DNA of 35,790 nucleotides from Alphaproteobacteria bacterium (GCA_022826185.1 JAJDVH010000138.1:1-35790); one strand, 5' to 3'; numbered from the stretch's first letter, positions 22,130 to 31,048 are shown. Numbers and translations are program-made. The notes: a model not told the origin generated them from the sequence alone.

Positions 22130-25100
22130 ATGCTCGACGCCCCGCAGGCGCCGGACGCCCTCGCGCGTCCGCTTCCTCCCGCCGCCATCGACCCGCCCGC
22201 AGCGCCGGCCCGGCCGGTGGCGGGCGACGCCCTCTTTGCCGCGGCCCGGACCCTGCTGCCGGTGCTGGAGGCGGGCCGGCCCCTCGACGCCGCGACCCTG
22301 CGGGCCGCCATGACCGACGCATTCGGCGGCTCGGACGCCGCCGGCGCCTGGGTCTGGAAGGACGCCTACGAAGCCGCCGAAGCGGCCGTCGCGATCTTCA
22401 TGCAGCGCTACGGCCTGGGCATGCGCCGGACCGCCGGCGGGCCGCGCCGCATGCTGGCGATGCTGGAGGCCCTCGCCGCGCTGGAGCCCTCGCATACAAG
22501 GCGCTCCGAGGAGCAGGTCCGGCTCCAGCAGTTCTCGACCCCGCTGCCGCTCGCCTATGCCGCCCTCCAGGCCGCCGCGGTCCGACCGGGCGACACCGTG
22601 CTGGAGCCCTCCGCCGGCACCGGCATGCTGGCGGTCATGGCGCAATGCGCGCTGGGCGACCGGGTGGCGGGCGCGCTCCATCTCAATGAATACGCCCACA
22701 CGCGGGCGCGGCTGCTGACGCAGCTGTTTCCCGAGGCCGTCGTCACCGCGTTCAACGCGGAGGCCATTGCCGACCGGCTGCGCGACGTCCGGCCGACCGT
22801 GGTGCTGATGAACCCGCCCTTCTCGGCCACGCCCGGCGTGGACCGCATCACCCGCGACGCCGACCTCCGCCATGTCCGCTCCGCCGCCTCGATGCTGCCG
22901 CCGGGCGGCCGGCTGGTGACGATCACGTCCGCCCATTGCGCGCCGGGCGACACCGTCGGCCGTCTCGATCCCCCGGCCCGCTGCATCTTCACCATGGCGA
23001 TCGACGGGCGCGCTTATGCAAGGCGGGGCACCGGCTTCGACACCCGCCTCACCGTGCTGGAGCGCGGCGCCGGGCCCGCCGTGGGGCTGGACGGAACGGC
23101 ACGCGCCGCCAACGCCGCCGAGCTGCTCGATGCCGTCATCGCCCGGGTGCCGCCGCGCCGGCCGATCGGGCCCATTCCGGTCCCGTCCGGCCCCGCCCGA
23201 GACCTGTTCGGCAAGCCGGTCGCGCCCAAGTCTGCGCCGCGGCGAGGTCCGAAGCCCGCATCCACCGCCGAGACCCGGCAGGCCCATGACTGGGGGACGG
23301 TCTCCGAACTGATCCTCGAGACCGGGCCGGCGGAGCCGGTTGCCGCCGACGGCGCCGCCGCCGACACCGGCCCCTATGCGCCCTGGCGGCCGGGCGCGGT
23401 GCGGGTGCCGGGGGCGGTCGAGCATCCGACGCCGCTGGTGCAGTCCGCCGCCATGGCCGCCGTGCCCCATCCGGCGACGGCCTGGCGACCCATTCTGCCG
23501 GAACGCGTCGTGACAAACGGCCTGCTGTCGGACGCCCAGCTGGAAAGCGTCGTGCTGGCGGGCGAGGCCCATAACCGCCATCTCGCCGCGCAGTACCGCA
23601 TTGGCTCCCAGTGGGAGACCGTCCACCGCTGCCCGGAAGACGGGGAGGAAATCGACACCTCCTTCGTCACCCAGGACGGGGAGACGCTGTCGGAGCCGGT
23701 GAGGTTCCGCCGGGGATGGATGCTGGGCGACGGCACCGGCTGCGGCAAGGGCCGGCAGGTCGCCGCCATCATCCTCGACAACCGGCTGAGGGGCCGCAAA
23801 CGCGCCCTCTGGCTCTCGCAGTCCGACAAGCTGCTGGAGGACGCGCGCCGCGACTGGACCGCTTTGGGCGGGCTTGAGAGCGACGTCATCCCGCTCGGCA
23901 ATTTCCGGCCGGGCATGGAGATACCGCTCGACGAGGGCATCCTGTTCGCGACCTACGCCACGCTGCGCTCGCCCTCCCGCCAGGGCAAGCCCTCGCGGCT
24001 GGAACAGATCGTCGAATGGCTCGCCGGCTCGCTCGAAGAGGAGGACCGCCACGCCTTCGACGGCGTGATCGTGTTCGACGAGGCGCATGCGATGGCCAAC
24101 GCGGCGGGCTCCAAGTCCGAACGCGGCGACACGAAGCCGTCGCAGCAGGGAAGGGCCGGATTGCGGTTGCAGAACGCACTGCCGGACGCCCGCATCGCCT
24201 ATGTGTCCGCCACCGGCGCCACCACGCTGCCGGGCCTGGCCTATGCCGGACGGCTCGGCCTCTGGGGCGCCGGCGAGACGCCGTTCGAGACCCGCGTCGA
24301 GTTCATCTCCGCCATGGAAGCCGGCGGCGTCGCCGCGATGGAGGTCGTCGCCAGGGACCTGAAGGCGCTCGGCCTCTACCAGGCGCGCGCGCTCGCCTAT
24401 GACGGTGTCGAGGTCGACATTCTCGAACACCCGCTGACGCCGGAGCAGCGCCGCATCTACGACGCCTATGCCGGCGCCTTCAAGGTGATCCACCACAATA
24501 TCGAGGAGGCGCTGAAGGCGACCGGCATCGTCCAGGGCGAGGACACCCTCAACAAGAGGGCGAAATCCGCCGCGCTGTCGGCGTTCGAGGGCACCAAGCA
24601 GCGCTTCTTCGGCCATCTGCTGACCGGCATGAAGTGCCCGAGCCTGATCCGCGCCATCGAGGCCGACCTCGACGCCGGCCGCTCGGCTGTGGTCCAGCTC
24701 GTCTCGACCGGCGAGGCATTGATGGAACGGAGGATCGCCGAGGTTCCGGCCTCGGAGTGGGACGACCTCAATATCGACCTCACGCCCCGCGACGCCATCC
24801 TCTCCTATCTGATGCACGCCTTCCCGGTGCAGCTCCAGCAGCCCTTCACCGACGACGCCGGCAATCTCCTCAGCCGGCCGGCCCGGGATGAAGACGGCCA
24901 CCCGGTGATCAGCAAGGAGGCCGAGGACCGGCGCGACGCGCTGATCGAGAAGCTCGCCGCGCTCCCGCCGGTGCCGACGGCGCTCGACCAGATCGTGCAG
25001 AAGTTCGGGCATGAGGCCGTCGCCGAGGTCACGGGACGGTCGCGGCGCGTGCTCAGGATCGTGGAGGCGAAGGGCGAGCGCCTCTCGCTCCGCAGCCGGC

Positions 25101-26623
25101 CCGCGTCTGCCAACCTCGCCGAGACCGCCGCGTTCATGGACGGCGAGAAGCGCATCCTGGTGTTCTCGATGGCCGGCGGCACCGGGCGCAGCTACCACGC
25201 GGACCTTTCCTGCGAGAACACCGAGCGGCGCATCCACTATCTGCTGGAGCCCGGCTGGCGGGCCGACCAGGCGATCCAGGGGCTGGGCCGCACCCACCGC
25301 ACGCACCAGGCCTCGGCGCCGCTGTTCCGGCCCGTCACCACCGACGTGAAGGGCGAGCGCCGGTTCATCGCCACCATTGCCCGGCGCCTCGACAGCCTGG
25401 GCGCCATCACGCGCGGCCAACGGGATTCGCAGACCGCCATGGGCGGCAGCGACGCCGCGCTGTTCCGCGAGAGCGACAACCTCGAATCCGACTATGCGAA
25501 GGCCGCGCTCAGGCAGTTCTACAGCGCCCTCTGGCGGGGCCGCATCGAGGGCTGGAACGCGGAACGCTTCCAGGAGTCGACCGGCCTCAAGATCGCCCAT
25601 GAGGGCGGGCTCAAGGACGACCTGCCGCCCATGCCGCAGTTCCTCAACCGGCTGCTGGCGCTCCCCATCGCCGAGCAGAACCAGCTCTTCGCCGAGCTGG
25701 AGTCGCGCATCGCCAGCAATATCGAGCAGGCGATGGAGGCCGGCAGCTACGAGGTCGGCGTCGAGACGGTCCTCGCCGACTCGCTCACCGTCGCCGGACG
25801 GGAGACGCTCTACGAGCATCCGGGCACCGGCGCGGCCACCGAGCTGGTCGAGATCGTCCGCCGCGACAGGCTGGTTCCGCTCACCGCCGATGCGGCATTG
25901 GACATCGGCATGCGCGATCCGGCGCCGGACAGCCTGCCCCGGACTGGATCCGGGGGCAAGCCGCGGCTGGTTGTCAACACCCGCTCGAAGCGCGCCGCCG
26001 TCCTGCTGCCCGCGCCGTCGCGCATGCTGGACAATGGCGGGGTGCAGGAGCGGGTGCAGCTGATCCGGCCCGTCACACGGGACCGCATGGCGCAGGCCGA
26101 GTTCACCGCCTCCAACTGGGGGCGCGCCGACGAAGCCCGCTGGCGCATGCTTTGGAACCACGAGATCGGCGAACTGCCGAGCCATCGCGAGTCCCGCTTC
26201 TGGCTCGCCTCCGGCCTGCTGCTGCCGGTCTGGGACCGCCTGCCGGCCGAGAACATGCGGGTCAGGCGGCTCACCAGCGATGACGGCATATCCCTCATCG
26301 GGCGCGTGCTCGACGCCGAGCAGGTGCGCTCCGTGCGCGCCGGATTCGGCCTCGACGGCGGACCTGCCATGACCGGCGCGGAAGCCTTCGCGGCGGTGAT
26401 GGAGCGCGGCAACGCGCTCGGGCTTGCCAACGGCTGGCGGCTCGCGCGCCGGCGCCTGATGGGTCGCGACCGGGTCGAGATCGAGGGACCGGCCGACACC
26501 GACCTGCCCGCGCTGCGGCGCATGGGCTGCACCGTCGAGATCGTTTCGTTCCGCGCCCGGATATTCGCGCCCAAAGCGGACGCGGTGGAGCGCATCCTCG
26601 ACCGCTGGCCGCTCGCCGCGTGA
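22130..26623 (+). CDS. Methyltransferase-Strawberry notch helicase fusion protein
   Basis: 1,497 aa. Residues ~125-330 form a class I SAM-dependent methyltransferase of the N6-adenine type: E159-P-S-A-G-T-G165 for SAM binding and N228-P-P-F231 as catalytic motif. Residues ~450-900 are the Strawberry-notch superfamily 2 helicase/ATPase: Walker A G535-TGCGKG541 and D650-E-A-H653. The Strawberry-notch C-terminal helicase half follows, with GGTGRSYHAD and motif VI Q1050-GLGRTHRT. The last ~350 residues are unassigned. Such fusions are common on plasmids, phages and integrative elements of Alphaproteobacteria, with unknown role; proposed uses are DNA modification or replication-coupled remodelling. 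The start is chosen by GGAG, eight bases upstream, which lies in an inverted repeat. Confidence 0.92.
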   Translation: MLDAPQAPDALARPLPPAAIDPPAAPARPVAGDALFAAARTLLPVLEAGRPLDAATLRAAMTDAFGGSDAAGAWVWKDAYEAAEAAVAIFMQRYGLGMRRTAGGPRRMLAMLEALAALEPSHTRRSEEQVRLQQFSTPLPLAYAALQAAAVRPGDTVLEPSAGTGMLAVMAQCALGDRVAGALHLNEYAHTRARLLTQLFPEAVVTAFNAEAIADRLRDVRPTVVLMNPPFSATPGVDRITRDADLRHVRSAASMLPPGGRLVTITSAHCAPGDTVGRLDPPARCIFTMAIDGRAYARRGTGFDTRLTVLERGAGPAVGLDGTARAANAAELLDAVIARVPPRRPIGPIPVPSGPARDLFGKPVAPKSAPRRGPKPASTAETRQAHDWGTVSELILETGPAEPVAADGAAADTGPYAPWRPGAVRVPGAVEHPTPLVQSAAMAAVPHPATAWRPILPERVVTNGLLSDAQLESVVLAGEAHNRHLAAQYRIGSQWETVHRCPEDGEEIDTSFVTQDGETLSEPVRFRRGWMLGDGTGCGKGRQVAAIILDNRLRGRKRALWLSQSDKLLEDARRDWTALGGLESDVIPLGNFRPGMEIPLDEGILFATYATLRSPSRQGKPSRLEQIVEWLAGSLEEEDRHAFDGVIVFDEAHAMANAAGSKSERGDTKPSQQGRAGLRLQNALPDARIAYVSATGATTLPGLAYAGRLGLWGAGETPFETRVEFISAMEAGGVAAMEVVARDLKALGLYQARALAYDGVEVDILEHPLTPEQRRIYDAYAGAFKVIHHNIEEALKATGIVQGEDTLNKRAKSAALSAFEGTKQRFFGHLLTGMKCPSLIRAIEADLDAGRSAVVQLVSTGEALMERRIAEVPASEWDDLNIDLTPRDAILSYLMHAFPVQLQQPFTDDAGNLLSRPARDEDGHPVISKEAEDRRDALIEKLAALPPVPTALDQIVQKFGHEAVAEVTGRSRRVLRIVEAKGERLSLRSRPASANLAETAAFMDGEKRILVFSMAGGTGRSYHADLSCENTERRIHYLLEPGWRADQAIQGLGRTHRTHQASAPLFRPVTTDVKGERRFIATIARRLDSLGAITRGQRDSQTAMGGSDAALFRESDNLESDYAKAALRQFYSALWRGRIEGWNAERFQESTGLKIAHEGGLKDDLPPMPQFLNRLLALPIAEQNQLFAELESRIASNIEQAMEAGSYEVGVETVLADSLTVAGRETLYEHPGTGAATELVEIVRRDRLVPLTADAALDIGMRDPAPDSLPRTGSGGKPRLVVNTRSKRAAVLLPAPSRMLDNGGVQERVQLIRPVTRDRMAQAEFTASNWGRADEARWRMLWNHEIGELPSHRESRFWLASGLLLPVWDRLPAENMRVRRLTSDDGISLIGRVLDAEQVRSVRAGFGLDGGPAMTGAEAFAAVMERGNALGLANGWRLARRRLMGRDRVEIEGPADTDLPALRRMGCTVEIVSFRARIFAPKADAVERILDRWPLAA

Positions 26624-26715
26624 CTCCCGGAGAATTCGCCCGTTCAATGCCCGGCCGGGATACGTATCGCCGGCCGGGCGGCGGCCGCTGCCGCCGCAAC
26701 CGAAGGAGAGCCCCC

Positions 26716-26982
26716 ATGACCGCGCAGACCCTGCCGGACGAACCCAATTTCTGTTTCGCACCGGCTTATGACGTCGAGACCGAGGTGCAGCAGATCCGCA
26801 TCGTCATCGAAGGACTCGCCGGCCATATCCCGACCGCGCTGGTCACGCTCGATCTCGAGCAGGCGCTCGACATCTGCGACAAGCTCAACCGCCGCCTCGG
26901 GCTGGACCGGGAGGCCTGGACCGTCATGGTGGCCGCCTCCATGCAGGCCGAGGACGATCCCGACAGCCCGCTCTTGCATTGA
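26716..26982 (+). CDS. Small hypothetical protein, 88 aa
   Basis: MTAQTLPDEPNFCFAPAYDV... starts 92 bases after the helicase, with GAAGGAGAG nine bases upstream. The body is one amphipathic helical unit (EVQQIRIVIEGLAGHIPTAL, LDLEQALDICDKLNRRLGLD). No membrane segment or catalytic motif. It may be an accessory of the helicase, by position only. Family not recognised. Confidence 0.6.
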   Translation: MTAQTLPDEPNFCFAPAYDVETEVQQIRIVIEGLAGHIPTALVTLDLEQALDICDKLNRRLGLDREAWTVMVAASMQAEDDPDSPLLH

Positions 26983-27304
26983 TTGCGCCGCGGCAGGAGC
27001 CCCGCTCCGGTCGCCGCCGGCCCTGGAGCGCCGGGAGGCTGCGCGCGACCGACTGCGAAACCGTCCGCGCCTTCCCCTCGTAGCGGAGCGGACCGGCCGG
27101 CCTCTCGCCGGCGCCCGTCCCGTTTCTGCTGCCGCCAACGGCGCCGCCGGCCGCGCGCATCCCGACCTTGCTCCGCAGCCGGCCCGCCGCCCTCCGCGGT
27201 AATCGCCGGCGCGCGAGCCACCAACCGCCGATCCGGACAGCGCGGCTGCGCAGCGGGGGCCCGGACGGCAATCGCCGCATCCACAGACCGCAAGGGAGAC
27301 GGAC
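26983..27304. other. Intergenic stretch with a decayed gene remnant
   Basis: 322 bases without a supported gene. The part 27162-27234 resembles 29470-29580, which holds the 3' end of a minus-strand membrane protein gene and its downstream flank: both contain GACCTTGCTCCGC and, further on, CGCGAGCCACCA, which on the minus strand encodes W-W-L-A-R-R-R. Here no intact frame follows, so it looks like a degraded partial copy. Confidence 0.4.
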
Positions 27305-27376
27305 ATGCCGGAACTCATCGCCACCCGGACCTGCGGGGCGGGCAGTGACCGGGCCTGCAAGGAGACGACCCGATGA
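27305..27376 (+). CDS. Possible 23-aa leader peptide
   Basis: ATG with a good ribosome site (AAGGGAGACGG) opens a 23-codon frame, MPELIATRTCGAGSDRACKE..., whose TGA overlaps the ATG of the next gene (ATGA 27373-27376). It could be translated to drive coupled initiation downstream. The protein itself is too short to judge; the overlap may simply reflect the sequence around the next ribosome site. Confidence 0.35.
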   Translation: MPELIATRTCGAGSDRACKETTR

Positions 27377-27993
27377 CGATTTACAAGGTATTGGCCGAGG
27401 GCATGGAATGGCACTCATTGCGGACGCTGGACGCGGCGGTCGCATGCTGGTGCGTGCTGCGGCTGGAAGCGCCGGAGCTGCGGGCGAAGGTGGTGCGCCA
27501 CGGCGAGTGGCCGCCGCTGACCGTGCTGGCGCATTCCAATGGCGTGTGCGCCGGTGTCCCGACCGCTCTTCGCCTCAGAAACGAGGCGATGAGGCGCGCC
27601 ACTTACGGCGCGCAGACGCGGGCGGAGATACTCGAGCAGGCGCGGTTCTGGGCCATCGACCGGATCGGGCGGCAGCCGAAGGCGGGCTACAAACCGTCCC
27701 CGGCCATTATGCCTGCCATCGCCTACAGCCCGGCCGTCCTTGCCGCCGGGCTCGACGACAGGCCGGTCGAGTGGATCAACCGGTATGGCAAGGGCCGCAA
27801 GATGGACCGGACCCAACTGCGGCGCGCCGGGAACCTGACCCAGGCGAGCGCGCAAGCCTTCAACGCATGGCAGGAGAGCGGGCTGCTCGGGCCGCTGGAC
27901 GGGCTCTATTGCCGCTTCGCCGGCGAAAGCATCGGCGAAGCGCGCGTGCTGCTGTTCGAGCGTCTCGACGCCCGGCAGGAACAAGACGCATGA
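27373..27993 (+). CDS. Hypothetical protein, 206 aa
   Basis: MTIYKVLAEGMEWHSLRTLDAA... cytoplasmic, mixed alpha/beta, with no recognised motif. A Lys/Arg/Tyr-rich section (RIGRQPKAGYKPSP, NRYGKGRKMDRTQLRRAG) suggests nucleic-acid or nucleotide contact, which is only a guess. GCAAGGAG precedes the start at correct spacing. The stop is shared with a 20-codon frame at 27990. Family not recognised. Confidence 0.6.
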   Translation: MTIYKVLAEGMEWHSLRTLDAAVACWCVLRLEAPELRAKVVRHGEWPPLTVLAHSNGVCAGVPTALRLRNEAMRRATYGAQTRAEILEQARFWAIDRIGRQPKAGYKPSPAIMPAIAYSPAVLAAGLDDRPVEWINRYGKGRKMDRTQLRRAGNLTQASAQAFNAWQESGLLGPLDGLYCRFAGESIGEARVLLFERLDARQEQDA

Positions 27994-28052
27994 GCGCGAT
28001 CGCCTGCCGGACCTGCCGGGAGTGCGGCCGGCGCACCGGCTGCGGCGCATAG
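27990..28052 (+). CDS. Possible 20-aa cysteine-rich microprotein
   Basis: ATGA overlap with the preceding stop opens MSAIACRTCRECGRRTGCGA. Four cysteines (C-x2-C-x2-C-x5-C) in 20 residues are striking, but 20 codons in GC-rich DNA can arise by chance. No separate ribosome site is seen; coupling to the upstream gene would be needed. Confidence 0.25.
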   Translation: MSAIACRTCRECGRRTGCGA

Positions 28053-28125
28053 GAGTGCGCATGGATGCAGGGCGCGGGATCGAGCATTCCGCAGCCTGCA
28101 ACACCGATCGAAGGGAGACGACACG

Positions 28126-28347
28126 ATGACAATGAGCACAGCGGACAAGGAATATATCGCCGGCCTGTTCCGGCGTTACGGCTTCCACCTGACCTTCGCA
28201 AAGCGCTTCGTCGACCGGGGTTTCGTCGCCCATACCAGCAAGGGCGGTGAGCTGCGCCGGCGGTTCCGCAGCTGGGCGGAGGTCGATGCGTATTTCAAGG
28301 GCATCGACGATGCGTTCGACCGCCGCGAGGACATCCCGCGCTTCTGA
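28126..28347 (+). CDS. Small hypothetical protein, 73 aa
   Basis: MTMSTADKEYIAGLFRRYGFHLTFAKRF... a basic, compact protein with an R-R-R-F-R-S-W-A-E-V-D-A-Y-F core. Start at 28126 with GAAGGGAG upstream; ATG at 28132 is less well spaced. No membrane segment. Not recognised. It is one of several sub-100-residue genes in a row between the helicase and the SLOG/SSB region. Confidence 0.55.
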   Translation: MTMSTADKEYIAGLFRRYGFHLTFAKRFVDRGFVAHTSKGGELRRRFRSWAEVDAYFKGIDDAFDRREDIPRF

Positions 28348-28435
28348 TCCGTCCGCAGGTCCGCGCCTCCGCCTCGCAGTTCGACTGCGCGGGAGGTTTC
28401 CTTACAGGACCGCCACATTCGCCAGGGAGGTATCC

Positions 28436-28957
28436 ATGAGCATCGCCGAACAGGCCGTCGCCATGATTGCGCAGGCGGCCGACGACGAGATCGAGTTTGC
28501 GCGCGGCGCAGACGCCGAGGACCTTGAAGGACACGACCCGGAGGCCGTGGCCGAAGAAATCGAGCGGCTCGTGTCCGCCCTTCGCGGCATGGAGCGGACA
28601 AGGAAGATGGTCCGCGGCCTCGTTGCGGCGTTCAAGAACGTCGACCGCCGCGCGGCCGAAGACGAGCTGGTCGCCGAAGCGGAGGCCTGGGCCGGCGAGG
28701 CCGCGCCGGAAGAATGCATGCCGAAGGAACCGGAGCCGGAGGCCGGGCCGCGCGACTGGCTGGTTCCCGTGTTCGTCCACGATAGGGCCTGCTATCGCGG
28801 CACGGCGCGTGTTGCTGCGCCGACGGCGGCCCAGGCGCGCGAGCGCTTCGACGATGACCCATGGGCCTACGAGATCGACGGCCTGAAGTTGGTCGAGAAC
28901 GACGACACGGCCCGCGAGGCCGACGAAGACCGCCCGGTCGAACCGGTGGAGGGCTGA
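28436..28957 (+). CDS. Hypothetical acidic protein, 173 aa
   Basis: Start ATG 28436 with AGGGAGG upstream. Residues 1-100 are helical and probably coiled-coil (DPEAVAEEIERLVSALRGME, then RAAEDELVAEAEAW), followed by an acidic linker (PKEPEPEAG). A small C-terminal domain at ~108-155 (WLVPVFVHDRACYRGTARV, then AQARERFDDDPWAYEIDG) resembles short beta-alpha modules seen in uncharacterised phage proteins. Very acidic overall. Function unknown. Confidence 0.6.
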   Translation: MSIAEQAVAMIAQAADDEIEFARGADAEDLEGHDPEAVAEEIERLVSALRGMERTRKMVRGLVAAFKNVDRRAAEDELVAEAEAWAGEAAPEECMPKEPEPEAGPRDWLVPVFVHDRACYRGTARVAAPTAAQARERFDDDPWAYEIDGLKLVENDDTAREADEDRPVEPVEG

Positions 28958-28960
28958 CCC

Positions 28961-29050
28961 ATGGCGATGAGACCGGCACAACTGCGCGGCGCGGGCGGCT
29001 GGATCGAGGGCAGCCGGCAGGCCATCGCCCGTCCGGGGGACGAGGCATGA
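28961..29050 (+). CDS. Possible 29-aa protein coupled to the next gene
   Basis: ATG three bases after the preceding stop opens MAMRPAQLRGAGGWIEGSRQ..., ending in a TGA that overlaps the next start (ATGA 29047-29050). GGAGG lies eight bases before the ATG, inside the end of the upstream gene. Plausible as a short coupled frame; identity unknown. Confidence 0.35.
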   Translation: MAMRPAQLRGAGGWIEGSRQAIARPGDEA

Positions 29051-29316
29051 GGGGGCGCGTTTCGAGACTGCCGGACATGTCGTTCCGCGCGTGCGGAGGC
29101 GAGTATTTCGCCGGGGAGGCCGGCCTTGTCTGGCGCGTCTTCAGACATGCCCGCGGGCACTGGCTCGGCGAGGCGCTCGACCCGGAGACGGGCATGATCG
29201 GCAATGTGGGCGCCATGTATGGCGGCCGCGGCTGCCGGACCCCCGAAGCCGCCATGCAGGCTTGCGCCGCGAGCGCAGGGCGGCCGGGCTGCAGGACAAC
29301 CGAATGCGCGGCCTGA
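29047..29316 (+). CDS. Small hypothetical protein, 89 aa
   Basis: MRGRVSRLPDMSFRACGGEY... starts on the stop of the previous short frame. Body: YFAGEAGLVWRVFRHARGHWLGEAL, then a C-terminal stretch with several Cys (RGCRTPEAAMQACAAS, GCRTTECAA). The W-x-V-F-R-H...W-L-G-E-A pattern looks like a small beta-sheet domain. Not recognised. It is the last plus-strand gene before the convergent membrane protein. Confidence 0.5.
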   Translation: MRGRVSRLPDMSFRACGGEYFAGEAGLVWRVFRHARGHWLGEALDPETGMIGNVGAMYGGRGCRTPEAAMQACAASAGRPGCRTTECAA

Positions 29317-29544
29317 CGCGGCAGTGGACGGCCGCTCTCGACACCCGGCGCCCGAGCGAGCGCAGCCGGCCCGGCGCCGTCTTGCCCGGTTCGCGGTTGC
29401 CCCGTTCGCTCGCCACTGTACTGCGTAGCCGGCCCGGCAACGTCCGGCCACCATCGGGGCTCGCACATGGCGACCTTGCTCCGCTGCCGTCCGGCTGTCC
29501 ATCGAGGCTTCCATGCGCCAGCCGTGCTTCGCCGCCGTCCGGGA

Positions 29545-29919
29545 TCATCGGCGCCGCGCGAGCCACCACCGGACGATCCAGGCCGGCAGGCTGAGCAGCA
29601 CGGCCCAGACGACGATCGCCGCGGGGCCGAGCAGGCCGGCGACCACCGTCCCGGCGACGGTCGGGACGCCCAGCCCGATGCCGACCGCCCAGGCCGCGCG
29701 CCGATATCCGAGCCGCCGGAGGCTGCGGCAGCCCAGCGCGAGCGGCAGCCCGCAGAGTGCGACCGGGGCGAGCGAGCCCAGCGCCGCGAGCAACGCCCCG
29801 GGCTCCGCGAACGAGGCGTCCCCGAACCGCATCGCCGCCTGCGCGACGACCCCGGCCGGCAGCCAGAGCAGCGCCAGCGGCCAGAACCCGTGACGCCCGA
29901 TCCATCCGCGCCCTTCCAT
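29545..29919 (-). CDS. Small integral membrane protein
   Basis: 124 aa with about four hydrophobic segments: FWPLALLWLPAGVVAQAAM (~12-30), LLAALGSLAPVALCGLPLAL (~40-59), AAWAVGIGLGVPTVAGTVVA (~69-88) and AAIVVWAVLLSLPAWIV (~94-110), ending in the positively charged WWLARRR, which would stay in the cytoplasm. Function unknown. Start at 29919 has AGGGA upstream on the minus strand; a longer upstream extension lacks support. It is the only membrane protein seen in the backbone and the only gene on the minus strand between 18600 and the window end. A decayed piece of its 3' end appears at 27162-27234. Confidence 0.65.
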   Translation of the reverse strand: MEGRGWIGRHGFWPLALLWLPAGVVAQAAMRFGDASFAEPGALLAALGSLAPVALCGLPLALGCRSLRRLGYRRAAWAVGIGLGVPTVAGTVVAGLLGPAAIVVWAVLLSLPAWIVRWWLARRR

Positions 29920-30058
29920 GCCGTATCCCTGCACCGGACGGGGGTAGCCTTCAAGCAGGCACGGACCGCATATCGCCGTGGAGGTGGAGAGGAGCGCGCG
30001 GGGAGCGAAGCCGCTGACGGAGAGGGAGCGGCGGCCAACGCAACCGGGGAGATCGGAC

Positions 30059-30595
30059 ATGGCGACATTGCGATATGCGGGGATCGGGGCGCGGGCGACG
30101 CCGGCCGGTGTGCTGTCCGACATGGGCGTCATGGCGGGATGGCTGGCGCGGACCGGCTGGCATCTGTCTTCCGGCGGCGCGGACGGGGCCGATGCTGCGT
30201 TTGCGGCGGGAGCCCCGGCGGAGCAGCGGACGGTATGGCTGCCGTGGCGGGGCTATAACGGGCATCGGGGTCCGGACTGCCGGGTGCTGTCGGCGGCGGC
30301 GATGGCGGCATGCATGGAGATCGCGCAGCCCCTGCATCCGGCGTGGGAGCGGTGTTCGCCGGCCGTCCGCAAGCTGCATGCCCGGAACGCGGCGGTGCTG
30401 TTGGGCGAGGCGCTGGACCGGCCGGTGGATGCGGTCGTGTGCTGGAGCGAACGCGGCGCGGTAACCGGCGGCACGGGGATGGCCATCCGCATCGCCCAGG
30501 CCCGCGGCGTCCCGGTGCTGAACCTGGGGTCGATGACGCCGCGTGCGGTCTGCGAGCGCCTGGCCGCGATCCGCCGCGCCGTCCATCCGTCGTAG
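30059..30595 (+). CDS. SLOG-fold protein (DprA/YoqJ-like)
   Basis: 178 aa, single domain. The Rossmann-like SLOG signature is clear: R-Y-A-G-I-G-A-R-A-T-P at the N-terminus, S-S-G-G-A-D-G-A-D-A-A-F (~37-48), LPWRGYN, and G-A-V-T-G-G-T-G-M-A near residue 138. This fold binds nucleotides or NAD-like ligands; DprA loads RecA on single-stranded DNA, but phage- and plasmid-type short forms like this one are uncharacterised. ATG 30059 has GGGGAGATC upstream. It is divergent from the membrane protein and leads the gene group with SSB and the macro-NADAR protein. Confidence 0.78.
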   Translation: MATLRYAGIGARATPAGVLSDMGVMAGWLARTGWHLSSGGADGADAAFAAGAPAEQRTVWLPWRGYNGHRGPDCRVLSAAAMAACMEIAQPLHPAWERCSPAVRKLHARNAAVLLGEALDRPVDAVVCWSERGAVTGGTGMAIRIAQARGVPVLNLGSMTPRAVCERLAAIRRAVHPS

Positions 30596-30722
30596 AGGAG
30601 GAGGCGAGCGCCTGTCGGGCGAGTGTCCGGCAGGGCGGAGGGAGTGGGTCCCCCGCGCCGATGCCGGATCGGTGTCCGGCACAGGTTGCCGGACCGGGCA
30701 ACGGCAGAGGAGGTCCCGCCCC

Positions 30723-30938
30723 ATGTTCCATCCCGATACATCCCTCGACCGGCTGGCCGAGCTCGGCATCGACCCGGCGGCGGTCCGCGAGGTCGTCGAG
30801 GACGAACGCGCGATCCGCTGTCCCGACCGCGGCGCCGTCTATCCCGCATACGGCTTCGCGAGCCTCACCCCGGAACCGGGCCTGGCGGAGCCGCCGGAGC
30901 CCTGGGACCCGGCGTCGTCGCTCCCTCCGGCCGGTTAG
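30723..30938 (+). CDS. Small hypothetical protein, 71 aa
   Basis: MFHPDTSLDRLAELGIDPAA... with GAGGAGG nine bases upstream. Helical N-terminus (VREVVEDERAIRC), then P-D-R-G-A-V-Y-P-A-Y-G-F and a Pro-rich tail. Acidic, cytoplasmic, not recognised. It lies between the SLOG protein and SSB genes, all on the same strand. Confidence 0.5.
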   Translation: MFHPDTSLDRLAELGIDPAAVREVVEDERAIRCPDRGAVYPAYGFASLTPEPGLAEPPEPWDPASSLPPAG

Positions 30939-31048
30939 AGGTGGAGGAGGGCTTGAAGAGGTTGAACGGTCGGGGGGTCGGGGGAGTGGCCCCGGCCCCG
31001 GTCGTTCGCAACCCATCGTCATCATCCAGACCATGAAGGGGAATCGTC

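Noticed and set aside
21203-26761. A 1,852-codon open frame on the minus strand
   Set aside because: It is the antisense shadow of the helicase and flanking genes; high GC at third codon positions removes stop codons from that frame. The translation is low-complexity Gly/Arg/Ala without domain motifs, whereas the plus strand shows intact catalytic motifs.
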